DNA of 41,276 nucleotides. It comes from an uncultured Pelagibacteraceae bacterium. GTDB taxonomy: Bacteria; Pseudomonadota; Alphaproteobacteria; Pelagibacterales; Pelagibacteraceae. The notes beneath the pieces were generated by a model. That model was not told the origin of the DNA and searched no databases. It saw only the letters and a program-made list of their open reading frames with translations. The number at the start of each line of letters is the position of its first letter. The first letter of the stretch is position 1. The DNA lies in NCBI GenBank assembly GCA_902623415.1, contig CACNTU010000007.1, forward strand, positions 1 to 41,276. The letters are read 5' to 3'. Of the stretch, positions 20,466 through 29,732 are shown piece by piece. The position numbers and the translations under genes were made by a program.

Positions 20466-20470
20466 AAACA

Positions 20471-20899
20471 ATGCCAAAAAACTGTAATTTTATTGAAAAA
20501 TTAAGAGAAGTTGGGCTTAGACCTACTAAGCAAAGAATAAAAATGTGTGAAGTTTTGTATAATAGAGAAAAAACTTTTCATTTCACTATTAACGATTTAG
20601 TTAAATTGTTATCTGAGAAAATGAATCAAAAGATATCTCTAGCTACAGTTTATAACACAGTTCATGCATTTGAAAAAAAAGGATATCTAAAAGAAATTTC
20701 AATCGATAGTCATAAAAGTTATTTTGATACAAACACATCAGCACATCATCATTTTTTTGATGAAGATACGCATGAGCTAATCGATTGTGATGAGAGCGAT
20801 ATAGACAAAATAAATATTAGAAAAAATATAACTGGAAAAAAAATAAATTCCGTTGAAGTTTTGGTTAGAGTTGCGAGTGATAATCAAACTCAAAAATAA
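20471..20899 (+). CDS. irr: Fur-family iron response regulator Irr
   Basis: LREVGLRPTKQRIKMCEVLY, ISLATVYNTVHAFEKKGYLKEI, SAHHHFFDEDTHELID. Divergent from fabAB-fabI, a familiar alphaproteobacterial arrangement. Confidence 0.88.
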   Translation: MPKNCNFIEKLREVGLRPTKQRIKMCEVLYNREKTFHFTINDLVKLLSEKMNQKISLATVYNTVHAFEKKGYLKEISIDSHKSYFDTNTSAHHHFFDEDTHELIDCDESDIDKINIRKNITGKKINSVEVLVRVASDNQTQK

Positions 20900-20928
20900 T
20901 TCTATCAAATCAAATACTTAAAATCTAC

Positions 20929-20945
20929 ATTATAATAATTCTAAA
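20929..20945. promoter_or_regulatory. Irr-box-like palindrome upstream of the rubrerythrin promoter
   Basis: ATTATAA-TAA-TTCTAAA; perfect TTCTAAA half-site and TTATAA partner, mirroring the site at irr. 3 nt upstream of the -35. Confidence 0.45.
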
Positions 20946-20948
20946 CTG

Positions 20949-20976
20949 TTGACATAATCTTAATAACTATTATATG
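20949..20976 (+). promoter_or_regulatory. Sigma70 promoter of the rubrerythrin gene
   Basis: TTGACA (20949-20954) - 16 nt - TATATG (20971-20976); strong SD AGGAG further downstream. Confidence 0.65.
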
Positions 20977-21004
20977 GTGAGTAACATTTAAAAGGAGAAA
21001 AATA

Positions 21005-21421
21005 ATGTCTTTAAAAGGAAGTAAAACAGAAGAAAACTTAAAAGCAGCATTCGCTGGAGAAAGTCAAGCAAATAGAAGATATCTTTATTTTGCACAAAAA
21101 GCAGACATCGAAGGTTACAATGATGTAGCTACAGTTTTTAGATCAACAGCAGAAGGTGAAACTGGTCACGCCCATGGTCATTTAGAATACTTAGAACAAG
21201 TTGGTGACCCAGCAACAGGCAAACCAATTGGTGAAACTAAAGCTAACTTAGCTTCAGCTATCGAAGGTGAAACTCACGAGTACACTGACATGTACCCTGG
21301 TATGGCTAAGACTGCTAGAGAAGAAGGGTTTGAAGAAATCGCAGACTGGTTTGAAACTTTAGCTAAAGCTGAAAAATCACACGCTGGTAAATTTCAAAAA
21401 ACTTTAGAGTCTATTAGCTAA
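21005..21421 (+). CDS. Rubrerythrin
   Basis: [50 protein letters not shown] di-iron motifs. Confidence 0.95.
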   Translation: MSLKGSKTEENLKAAFAGESQANRRYLYFAQKADIEGYNDVATVFRSTAEGETGHAHGHLEYLEQVGDPATGKPIGETKANLASAIEGETHEYTDMYPGMAKTAREEGFEEIADWFETLAKAEKSHAGKFQKTLESIS

Positions 21422-21430
21422 ACAAATTTC

Positions 21431-21455
21431 TTAGTGGGCGCTAGTCGCCCACTAA
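21431..21455 (+). other. GC-rich stem-loop after rubrerythrin (3'-end or processing hairpin)
   Basis: TTAGTGGGCG-CTAGT-CGCCCACTAA: 10-bp perfect stem, followed by A-rich rather than T-rich sequence. Confidence 0.7.
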
Positions 21456-21486
21456 AAACAATTCGAATTTCAAATAATTAAATTAT

Positions 21487-22818
21487 ATGAGCAAAGAAGG
21501 AAGTTTAGGTGCACCTATAAGACACCCTATAGATTTTGAGCATCCTGATTTTTTAAATCCTGAAAAGTTAGACGCTGAAATGAGAAGAGTGTTTGATATT
21601 TGTCATGGATGCCGAAGATGTTTTAATCTTTGCGACTCATTTCCAAAGCTATTTGACATGATTGATGAATCTAAAAATGAAGATGTTGAAAGCTTATCTA
21701 GCGACCAATTTGCCCCTGTCGTTGATGCATGTACATTGTGTGATATGTGTTTTATGACTAAATGCCCATATGTTCCACCTCATGATTTTGATTTAGATTT
21801 TCCACATTTGATGCTGCGATATAGAACAGCTCAAAAAAAATTAGGTAAATTACCAAGCGTACCAACACAATTAGCCCAAATAGACCGAAACGCTAAAATT
21901 GGTGTCATGTTCTCTAAAATAGTTAACTGGGCATCAAATATTAAAAATAAATTAATTAGAAAAATCTTAGAATTAATTACTGGAATAGATAAAAGAGTTC
22001 AGTTACCAAAATATAACTCAGAAACTTTTTCTAATTTTTTCAAAAAAAATAGAGAAAAGATAAATTATCAAACATCTTCTAAAGATAGAAAAGTTGTTAT
22101 TTATTCAACTTGTTTTGTAAATTTTAATAAAAAAAATACAGGTGTTGCTGCTTTAAAAGTTTTGAAAAAAAATGGCGTAGAAGTGCAGGAAGCTTACCCT
22201 GGTTGTTGTGGGATGCCATTTTTAGAGCAAGCAGATCTGCCAAAAGTTGTTGAACAAGCAAAAAAAGTTTCTAAGGATTTAATCGAATGGATTGATAAGG
22301 GATATAAAGTAGTAACCTTAACAGCTAGTTGTGGATTGATGTTAAAATTCGAATGGCCTTTGTTATTACCAAACGATGAAAAAATAAAAAAATTATCTGC
22401 AAATGTTATGGATATTGATGAGTATGTCGTGGATATTGCAAACAATGAGGGATTAGCAGAAGGATTAAATGAGATTGATGGAGGTGTAACTGTGCATCAT
22501 GCTTGTCATGCTAGGGCACAGAACATGGGTATCAAAGCAAGAGATATGTTAAAATTGATACCTAACGTTAAAATTGATGTAGTTGAAAGATGTGCAGGTC
22601 ATGGAGGAACTTTTGGGGTAATGAAAGAAACTCATGATTTAGCAAATAAAGTTGGAAGACCTACAGCTAGACAAATAAAAACTAAAAATAATAAGTATAT
22701 GGCTTCTGATTGTCCTTTAGCTGGTAAACATTTAAAACAGTTAGAAGTTGATACAAACATATCTAATGATGAGGCACTACATCCTATCGAATTGATGGCA
22801 AAAAGTTATAACTTATGA
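21487..22818 (+). CDS. Fe-S oxidoreductase with CCG (heterodisulfide-reductase/GlpC-like) domains
   Basis: Two 4Fe-4S motifs (CHGCRRCFNLC, CTLCDMCFMTKCPY) and two CCG-type motifs (GCCGMPFLEQ, ERCAGHGGTFG). Confidence 0.9.
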   Translation: MSKEGSLGAPIRHPIDFEHPDFLNPEKLDAEMRRVFDICHGCRRCFNLCDSFPKLFDMIDESKNEDVESLSSDQFAPVVDACTLCDMCFMTKCPYVPPHDFDLDFPHLMLRYRTAQKKLGKLPSVPTQLAQIDRNAKIGVMFSKIVNWASNIKNKLIRKILELITGIDKRVQLPKYNSETFSNFFKKNREKINYQTSSKDRKVVIYSTCFVNFNKKNTGVAALKVLKKNGVEVQEAYPGCCGMPFLEQADLPKVVEQAKKVSKDLIEWIDKGYKVVTLTASCGLMLKFEWPLLLPNDEKIKKLSANVMDIDEYVVDIANNEGLAEGLNEIDGGVTVHHACHARAQNMGIKARDMLKLIPNVKIDVVERCAGHGGTFGVMKETHDLANKVGRPTARQIKTKNNKYMASDCPLAGKHLKQLEVDTNISNDEALHPIELMAKSYNL

Positions 22819-23414
22819 TCATGCCGAGAGAAAAAAGAGAAATTCAGAAAGAAGACATCATACCTTTAGATGTTTATATAGAAAAGAGACGCGAATTAAG
22901 AAAAAATATTGTTGATTATAAAAAAAATAGAAGAGTTGCTTTAGGTCCTTATGCCACTTTCTATTTTGAAAGTTATGAAACAATGTTAGCCCAGGTACAA
23001 GAAATGTTGTACATTGAAAAAGGTGGTGACGAGCAACTTCAGGATGAGTTATCTGCTTACAATCCTTTAATACCTAACGGTAAAGAACTAACTGCAACTT
23101 TAATGTTTGAAATAGATAATCCTATTTCAAGGGCTGCATTCCTTGGAAAAGTCGGTGGAATAGAAGAAACAGTATTTATGAAAATAAATGGTGAGAAAAT
23201 TAAAGCAGTCCCTGAAGAAGATGTTGATAGAACTTCTGCTGAGGGAAAAGCTTCTTCTGTACAGTTTATTCACTTTAATTTTACTGATGATCAAATAGAA
23301 AAATTTCAATCTAATAGCTCAGAAATTGAGCTAGGTATTGATCATAAAGAATATTCTCATAGCACAAAATTATCTAAAGAAAATATAGCCTCTTTATCTG
23401 CTGATTTTAGTTAA
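22815..23414 (+). CDS. DUF3501-family protein
   Basis: MPREKREIQKEDIIPLDVYIEKRRELRKNIVDYKKNRRVALGPYATFYFESYETMLAQVQEML; adjacent to the Fe-S/rubrerythrin genes as in other proteobacteria. Confidence 0.75.
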   Translation: MIMPREKREIQKEDIIPLDVYIEKRRELRKNIVDYKKNRRVALGPYATFYFESYETMLAQVQEMLYIEKGGDEQLQDELSAYNPLIPNGKELTATLMFEIDNPISRAAFLGKVGGIEETVFMKINGEKIKAVPEEDVDRTSAEGKASSVQFIHFNFTDDQIEKFQSNSSEIELGIDHKEYSHSTKLSKENIASLSADFS

Positions 23415-23866
23415 TTTAGTCCCCAAATATTATCTGTTTTAATCCAACCTTCAAATTCTTCTGATGTAATTTTACACCAATTTTGTTCACATTTTTCTAC
23501 AATTAATAATCTTCCCTCTTTTATTTGAGCAATTGGTTTAGCAAAAGATGTAGGTTTCTTAAATAAAACTTTATCTTTTGTGGCTATTACTGAATTACTT
23601 TTTTTTAATTGTGAAATATGAATCCATCCACTGTTATTTTTAAAATCAATAATTCGTCTAAAATTTTCTTTTTTATCGATTTGTTTTAAAGGTAAATTCA
23701 TCTTCTTGTAAACATACTTGATGTCAGATTCAAAACTTGGTCCATAGCGTACGTTCACCTTATTTTTTTTAAGAGAAACGAATATTTCTCCTGCATTACT
23801 TGAGGTAATAAAGAATATTAAAAGAGAGAATATAAAAATATTATTTATTAGATTTTTTATTTTCAC
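23411..23866 (-). CDS. SH3-like domain secreted protein
   Basis: Signal peptide then VNVRYGPSFESDIKYVYKKMNLPL...WIHISQL...WCKITSEEFEGWIKTDNIWG. Confidence 0.85.
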   Translation of the reverse strand: MKIKNLINNIFIFSLLIFFITSSNAGEIFVSLKKNKVNVRYGPSFESDIKYVYKKMNLPLKQIDKKENFRRIIDFKNNSGWIHISQLKKSNSVIATKDKVLFKKPTSFAKPIAQIKEGRLLIVEKCEQNWCKITSEEFEGWIKTDNIWGLN

Positions 23867-24608
23867 TTTTCTTTGTTTTATTTAATTTAACTTTTCTAAA
23901 GCTTAAATTTAATAAATCTATAATAAGAATAAATCCATTTAAATTTTGACCAATTTTTAATATTTTTTTTAAAACTTCATTAGCTAGCATTGTTCCAATT
24001 GTTCCTGCTACTGGTCCCAATATTCCTTCATATTCACAGTTTAATATTTCATCAGTAATAACTTCCTCTTGATAGAAGTCTCGTAAAGAAGGAGTATTTT
24101 TATCTACAAAATTAAAAGTAAAAATATGACCATCAAATTTACTAATTGCTCCAGTCACAAGAAATTTTTTATATTTTAAACTTAAATCATTTATTAAAAA
24201 TTTACTTTCAAAATTGTCAGTACCATCAATAATGAAGTCATAATTTTTTATTATTTTTTCAAATTTTACTCTATCCATTTTAAATTTATAAAGATTTATT
24301 TTTGTTTTTGGGTTTATTTTATTTAGTTTTTTTTTGGCAATTATAACTTTTGAGTGATTTAAATCTTTTTCATCATATAAACTTTGTCTATGAATATTTG
24401 ATAGGCTAACGGTGTCATGATCAGCAATTCCTAGTGTGCCAATACCAGACCTTGTTAAAAAATCAGCCGCTGGACATCCTAGACCACCCATCCCAATTAT
24501 TAAAACCTTTGAGTCTAGGATTTTTTTTTGTCCCAATGGACCTATGTTTTTTAAAATTATTTGTCTAGAAAATTTATCTATTTCTTTTTTGCTTAAATTT
24601 TTGCTCAT
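23841..24608 (-). CDS. ThiF/MoeB/HesA-family adenylyltransferase
   Basis: SRQIILKNIGPLGQKKILDSKVLIIGMGGLGCPAADFLTRSGIG and DGTDNFESKFLIND. Confidence 0.93.
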   Translation of the reverse strand: MSKNLSKKEIDKFSRQIILKNIGPLGQKKILDSKVLIIGMGGLGCPAADFLTRSGIGTLGIADHDTVSLSNIHRQSLYDEKDLNHSKVIIAKKKLNKINPKTKINLYKFKMDRVKFEKIIKNYDFIIDGTDNFESKFLINDLSLKYKKFLVTGAISKFDGHIFTFNFVDKNTPSLRDFYQEEVITDEILNCEYEGILGPVAGTIGTMLANEVLKKILKIGQNLNGFILIIDLLNLSFRKVKLNKTKKSENKKSNK

Positions 24609-25042
24609 TTCCCAGTAGAGCCAAAACCACCTTCTCCTCTAATTGTTTCTGGTAGATCATCAGTTTCCTTAAGATCCATTTTAATTACAGGAGTTAAAAT
24701 CATTTGTGCTATTCTATCCTTATTATTTATTAAGAAATTATTTTTCCCGTGATTAAAAAGGATTACTTTTATTTCTCCCCTGTAATCACTATCAATAGTT
24801 CCAGGTGTATTTAAAACACTAATACTGTTTTTTGCAGCTAAACCAGATCTTGGCCTTATTTGGATTTCGAAATCACTTGAAAATGCAACAGCAAGCCCTG
24901 TTGGAACTAAACACGATGAGTTTGGTTTAAGATTGATGGGTTCTTTTACTAATGCCATTAAATCCATGCCAGATGCACCTTCTGTTTTGTAAGCAGGTAA
25001 TTCAACCGCAGGGTCTAACTTTTTGATAAGAACTTTTGCCAT
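24605..25042 (-). CDS. dut: dUTP diphosphatase
   Basis: EGASGMDLMA, IRPRSGLAAKNSISVLNTPGTIDSDYRGEIKVIL, GEGGFGSTGK. Confidence 0.97.
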   Translation of the reverse strand: MAKVLIKKLDPAVELPAYKTEGASGMDLMALVKEPINLKPNSSCLVPTGLAVAFSSDFEIQIRPRSGLAAKNSISVLNTPGTIDSDYRGEIKVILFNHGKNNFLINNKDRIAQMILTPVIKMDLKETDDLPETIRGEGGFGSTGK

Positions 25043-26247
25043 TAATTTAATTGATCAATTATTCTATCAACTATTTCATCAGAAATTCCAGATTTTTTTT
25101 TATATGAAAGTTTTTCTTTTTTAAAGTCTTTGTTTTTATAATGAATTGTTACCTCATTATAATCAGAATTAAATCCTATATCTTTATTTGATACATCATT
25201 AGAAATTATCCAGTCACAATTTTTCTTGTTTAATTTTTCCTCTGCATTTTTATCGATCTGATTAGTTTCTGCTGCAAATCCTATTACAAGTTCAGGTCTC
25301 ATAGAGTTATGGTTAGACACATAATGAAGTATGTCTATATTCTTTTCTAAATTTAAGTTTAAGTTCTCTTTTTTTTTAATTTTATTTTCATATTTTTTAT
25401 TAATTTTAAAATCAGCTACTGCAGCAGAAAAAATTGCTACATCGACAGGTAAATTTTCTTGAGTGGCAACTAACATTTCATCTGCTGTTTCGACTTTTAT
25501 AAGATTAATTTCTTTAGTTATTTCAAGATTAGTTGGACCTGATATTAATGTTGTATCAAAACCTTTTTTGGATAATGATTTTGCTAATTCGTATCCTTGT
25601 TTGCCACTCGATTTATTTGTAATAAAACGAACTGGATCTATGTACTCATTAGTTGGACCTGCTGTAACTAATGCTTTGAATTTTTTGTTATTTTTTTGAG
25701 TTAAGAAATATTTATCAACTTCTTCAGCAATTACTGATGGGTCTGACATTTTACCCTCTCCATATTCACCACATGCCATATCACCAACCTCTGGACCAAT
25801 TAGTTTATATCCAAACTCTTTTAACTTTTTTATATTTGTTTTAGTAGTTGGATGCTCCCACATTCTTACATTCATTGCTGGTGCTAAAATAATGTCTTTA
25901 TCTGAAGCCAAAACAACAGTAGATGCTAAATCATCAGTTGTTCCTTGAGCCAGTTTTGAAATTGTATTTGCCGTTGCAGGCGCAATTACAATTATATCTG
26001 CCCATCTTGAAAGTGAAATATGATCCATTTCTGTCTCATTTTCTACACTAAATAAATCGCTATAAACTTTACCTTGAGAAAGTGATGTTACTGAAAGTGG
26101 AGTTACAAACTCTTTTGCACTTGTTGTAAGAATTGTCTTTATATCTGCACCATTCTTTTTAAAAAGCCTAATTGTTTCAAGACTTTTATAAGCAGATATT
26201 CCTCCACAGATAATAAATAGTATTTTTTTATTTAACAAATTTTTCAT
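25042..26247 (-). CDS. coaBC: Bifunctional phosphopantothenoylcysteine decarboxylase/synthase
   Basis: APAMNVRMWEHPTTKTNI, VTAGPTNEYIDPVRFITNKSSGKQGYELA. Confidence 0.97.
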   Translation of the reverse strand: MKNLLNKKILFIICGGISAYKSLETIRLFKKNGADIKTILTTSAKEFVTPLSVTSLSQGKVYSDLFSVENETEMDHISLSRWADIIVIAPATANTISKLAQGTTDDLASTVVLASDKDIILAPAMNVRMWEHPTTKTNIKKLKEFGYKLIGPEVGDMACGEYGEGKMSDPSVIAEEVDKYFLTQKNNKKFKALVTAGPTNEYIDPVRFITNKSSGKQGYELAKSLSKKGFDTTLISGPTNLEITKEINLIKVETADEMLVATQENLPVDVAIFSAAVADFKINKKYENKIKKKENLNLNLEKNIDILHYVSNHNSMRPELVIGFAAETNQIDKNAEEKLNKKNCDWIISNDVSNKDIGFNSDYNEVTIHYKNKDFKKEKLSYKKKSGISDEIVDRIIDQLN

Positions 26248-26255
26248 CTGCAGAA

Positions 26256-27824
26256 TTAAAATACTATAAGGCCAAAAATTACAAGAAGTAATAAACCAAT
26301 AATAGATTGATTTCTAAATGCTATCATTTCTGATTTCTTATCATTCAGAGCTGTGTAAGAATTTGAATTTTGTGGAATTTGACCACTAGCTAAAAATGTT
26401 AATGCTTGGTTTGCTTTATCCATAATCTCAGGAAATTCTGGCAAACGTTTAATAACTTCAGATGTATTTTTTATAGTTTCATTTAAATTATTAATTGGGT
26501 CTTTTGTTTCCTTAAGCCAATTTTCTAGTACAGGCTTTGAGGTTGTCCAAATATTTGTGTTTGGATTTAATTTTCTTGCAACACCTTCAACAACAACCAT
26601 AGTTTTCTGCAACATTAATAATTGAGGTTGAGTTTGCATATTAAACTTTTCTGTTACATCAAACAATTGTTTGAGTAATTTACCTCCTGAAATATCTTTT
26701 ACTTCTTGACCAAATATAGGCTCACCAATAGATCTCAAAGCTTGAGCCAGATCATCAATTGGTACTTCTTTGGGAACTAATCCAGCCACTAAATGAACCT
26801 CAGCTACTTTTCGATAATCTCTTTGTATAAATCCAAATAAAATTTCAGCTAAAAACCTTTTACTAAGTTTATCTAATCTACCCATAATCCCAAAATCTAT
26901 AGGTACAATCTGGCCACTATTATCAACAAAAATATTTCCTTGATGCATGTCTGCATGAAAAAAACCATCTCTTACAGCATGTCTCAAAAAATGCTGGATA
27001 ATATCTTCTGCTATTTTATTGGTATCTAAATTTCTTTTCTTTAACTCCTCAGCTTCCCTTATTGAAATTCCATCTATCCAATCTAAAGTCATTACATTTT
27101 CACTAGTAAAATTCCAATAAATCTCAGGAACTTTAAACCCAGCATCATTTTTAGTATTTTCTGCATATTCATTTGCTGCAGCAGCTTCAAATCTTAAATC
27201 CATTTCAAGATTAGTTATTTCTTTAAGTAAAAAAACCACTTCAACAAGTTTTAATCTTTTTGTTTTTTTTACAAATGACTCAATAATAAATGCAAATAAC
27301 ATCATCGCATCTATTTCTTCATTGAATATTTTTTTTATATTTGGTCTTAAAATTTTTATTGCTACATCTTTAATAGTTCCATTGTCATTTATTTTTGCTT
27401 TATGAACTTGTGCAATTGACGCAGCAGCAACTGGTTCACTTAAATCAATTATTGAGTTAAATGCATCAACTCCAAGATCTTCTTTAATAATTTCTTTTGC
27501 TTCATGAATTGAAAAAGGGGGTAATCGATCTTGAAGTTTTTCTAACTTTAAAGATAATTCTTCTCCAATTATATCAGGTCTTGTAGCAAGAAATTGTCCA
27601 AGTTTGATGAAAGTTGTACCCATAGATTCTAATGACCTAGATAATCTTTCTCCATCATCTTCAATTAAATTATTTTGTTCTCTTTTTTCAAATGAAATAG
27701 ATAAAATTTGGAATAATATTGTTACAGCTAAAGGAGGTTTTTTAAATTTTGATGCAATTTTTAAAATATCTGATTTTGCAATTTTTCTTCCTAATTTAAA
27801 TAAAGTAATAAGTTTTTTAATCAT
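26256..27824 (-). CDS. ubiB: Ubiquinone biosynthesis kinase-like protein UbiB
   Basis: ABC1/ADCK motifs: SMGTTFIKLGQFLATRPD, PVAAASIAQVHKA, HADMHQGNIFVD; C-terminal TM. Preferred ATG 27824 overlaps the ubiE stop (TAATG); the ORF track starts at 27836. Confidence 0.95.
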   Translation of the reverse strand: MIKKLITLFKLGRKIAKSDILKIASKFKKPPLAVTILFQILSISFEKREQNNLIEDDGERLSRSLESMGTTFIKLGQFLATRPDIIGEELSLKLEKLQDRLPPFSIHEAKEIIKEDLGVDAFNSIIDLSEPVAAASIAQVHKAKINDNGTIKDVAIKILRPNIKKIFNEEIDAMMLFAFIIESFVKKTKRLKLVEVVFLLKEITNLEMDLRFEAAAANEYAENTKNDAGFKVPEIYWNFTSENVMTLDWIDGISIREAEELKKRNLDTNKIAEDIIQHFLRHAVRDGFFHADMHQGNIFVDNSGQIVPIDFGIMGRLDKLSKRFLAEILFGFIQRDYRKVAEVHLVAGLVPKEVPIDDLAQALRSIGEPIFGQEVKDISGGKLLKQLFDVTEKFNMQTQPQLLMLQKTMVVVEGVARKLNPNTNIWTTSKPVLENWLKETKDPINNLNETIKNTSEVIKRLPEFPEIMDKANQALTFLASGQIPQNSNSYTALNDKKSEMIAFRNQSIIGLLLLVIFGLIVF

Positions 27825-28528
27825 TAAATTTTCCAACCACTATGAATTGAAACAATACCACCAGAAAGATTTCTGTAAGAACATTTATGAAAATTATTTT
27901 TTTCCATTAACTCTATTAATTCGTCTTGATTAATAAATTGTTCAATACTTTTGATTAAATATTCGTAAGGTTCTTTTTCTCCAACTACAAACTGGCCAAT
28001 TACAGGAATGAGTTTTGAATAATTTTTATATATAAAATCAAGATTTGAGTTTTGAATCTTAGAAAATTCTAGACATAGATAGCGTCCACCAGGCTTTAAA
28101 ACTCTATAGGCTTCTGAAAGTGCTTTATTTAAATTTTTAGTATTTCTTAACCCAAAGCTAATAGTGTAATAATCAAATGAATTGTCTGGTATTGGTAATT
28201 TTTCTGCTGAAGAAATAACCCATTTTACATTTTTGTAACTAGATAATTTTTGCTTTCCTTGACTAACCATTCCTTTATTTGGGTCTATACAAGTAATTTC
28301 AGCCTCTTTATTTGTATTGTCTAAAAATAACTTTCCAACATCCCCCGTCCCACACGCAACATCTATTAATTTTCTACTAACTCTCGGATTCATCATATTG
28401 ATTAAACTTTTTTTCCAATATCTATGTACACCCATAGACATAAAGTCATTCATCAAGTCATATTTGTTGTAGACCTGATTAAATACATTTTCTACAAGTC
28501 CTTTTTTATTTTGAAGATTTTGTTGCAT
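27824..28528 (-). CDS. ubiE: Demethylmenaquinone/2-methoxy-6-polyprenyl-1,4-benzoquinol methyltransferase
   Basis: VFNQVYNKYDLMNDFMSMGVHRYWKK, IDVACGTGDVGKLF. Confidence 0.97.
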   Translation of the reverse strand: MQQNLQNKKGLVENVFNQVYNKYDLMNDFMSMGVHRYWKKSLINMMNPRVSRKLIDVACGTGDVGKLFLDNTNKEAEITCIDPNKGMVSQGKQKLSSYKNVKWVISSAEKLPIPDNSFDYYTISFGLRNTKNLNKALSEAYRVLKPGGRYLCLEFSKIQNSNLDFIYKNYSKLIPVIGQFVVGEKEPYEYLIKSIEQFINQDELIELMEKNNFHKCSYRNLSGGIVSIHSGWKI

Positions 28529-28557
28529 AAAAAAATATATATTGAATATAGTATCAA

Positions 28558-29421
28558 ATGCCAGAATTACCAGAAGTAGAAATTGTTAGACAATCCCTTC
28601 ATAAAAAGATCAAAAAAAAAAGCATAAAAAAAGTAATAATTAGAAACAGGAATTTAAGGTTTAAAATACCAAGTGATTTTGAAAGTTTTCTTAAAAATAA
28701 AAAAATAATTGAAGTTAGTAGATTTTCTAAGTATTTGATTATCCATTTTCAAAATGAAGATTATTGTTTAATCCATTTAGGAATGTCAGGAACAATTCAT
28801 ATTCTTGATAAGAAAAAACCTCTAAAATTTACGAATACTAGTTTTTATCATTCACCTTTTTTACCTAAAAAACACAATCATGCAGAGTTTGTATTTGATA
28901 GCTTGAAAGTAATTTATAATGATCCAAGACGTTTTGGATTTTTTGAAATAATTAAAAATTATCAAGGTCTACAGAAAAGATTTAAATCAATGGGACCTGA
29001 GCCATTTAGTGATAAATTTAACTTAAATTATGTAGTTAATTATTTTAAGAAAAAAAATAAGGATATAAAAAGTTTCTTACTTGACCAAAGATTTGTTTCT
29101 GGAATAGGTAATATTTATGCAAGTGAAATTCTTTTCGCTAGTAAAATAAATCCATTTAAAAAAGCAAATAAACTTAATAAAAATGAATGTTTAAATATTA
29201 TTTTAAATTCTAAGAAAATACTTCAACAGGCAATTAATAAGGGAGGTTCAAGTATAAGAGATTTCAAAGATATTTCAGGTAACAAAGGTACCTTCCAAAA
29301 GGAGTTTAAAGTCTATCAGCAAGACGGAGCTAATTGTAAGCGCACGAGGTGCAAAGGCATTATAAGAAAAAAGATAACATCAAATAGGTCGACTTTTTTT
29401 TGTGTTTCTTGTCAAAAATAG
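28558..29421 (+). CDS. mutM: Formamidopyrimidine-DNA glycosylase
   Basis: MPELPEVEIVRQSL, DPRRFGFFEI, Zn finger C-terminus (CKRTRCKGIIRKKITSNRSTFFCVSCQK). Confidence 0.97.
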   Translation: MPELPEVEIVRQSLHKKIKKKSIKKVIIRNRNLRFKIPSDFESFLKNKKIIEVSRFSKYLIIHFQNEDYCLIHLGMSGTIHILDKKKPLKFTNTSFYHSPFLPKKHNHAEFVFDSLKVIYNDPRRFGFFEIIKNYQGLQKRFKSMGPEPFSDKFNLNYVVNYFKKKNKDIKSFLLDQRFVSGIGNIYASEILFASKINPFKKANKLNKNECLNIILNSKKILQQAINKGGSSIRDFKDISGNKGTFQKEFKVYQQDGANCKRTRCKGIIRKKITSNRSTFFCVSCQK

Positions 29422-29433
29422 TTAAATATTTAG

Positions 29434-29462
29434 TTGACCACTATAAATTCTCAAGCTATACC
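29434..29462 (+). promoter_or_regulatory. Candidate rpsT promoter
   Basis: TTGACC (29434-29439) - 17 nt - TATACC (29457-29462); ATG only 9 nt after the -10. Confidence 0.5.
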
Positions 29463-29471
29463 CCTGCGCAG

Positions 29472-29732
29472 ATGGCAAACACAAAATCAGCAATTAAGAG
29501 AATTAGAAGAATTTCTAAACAAACAGCAGTAAATAAAGCTAGAAAGAGCAGGTTCAGAAACGCTCTTAAGAAAATGAACCTTTTAATTGATGGTAAAAAA
29601 AAAGATGAAGCTTTAAAATTTTTACCAAAGTTAAACTCTGAGTTGATGAAAATTGCAAAAACAGGAATAATAAAAAAACAAAATGCTTCTAGAAATGTTT
29701 CTAGAATTACCAAAAAAATTGCTGCAATCTAA
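29472..29732 (+). CDS. rpsT: 30S ribosomal protein S20
   Basis: MANTKSAIKRIRRISKQTAVNKARKSRFRNALKKMN; the ORF track's 5' extension to 29400 is not supported. Confidence 0.97.
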   Translation: MANTKSAIKRIRRISKQTAVNKARKSRFRNALKKMNLLIDGKKKDEALKFLPKLNSELMKIAKTGIIKKQNASRNVSRITKKIAAI

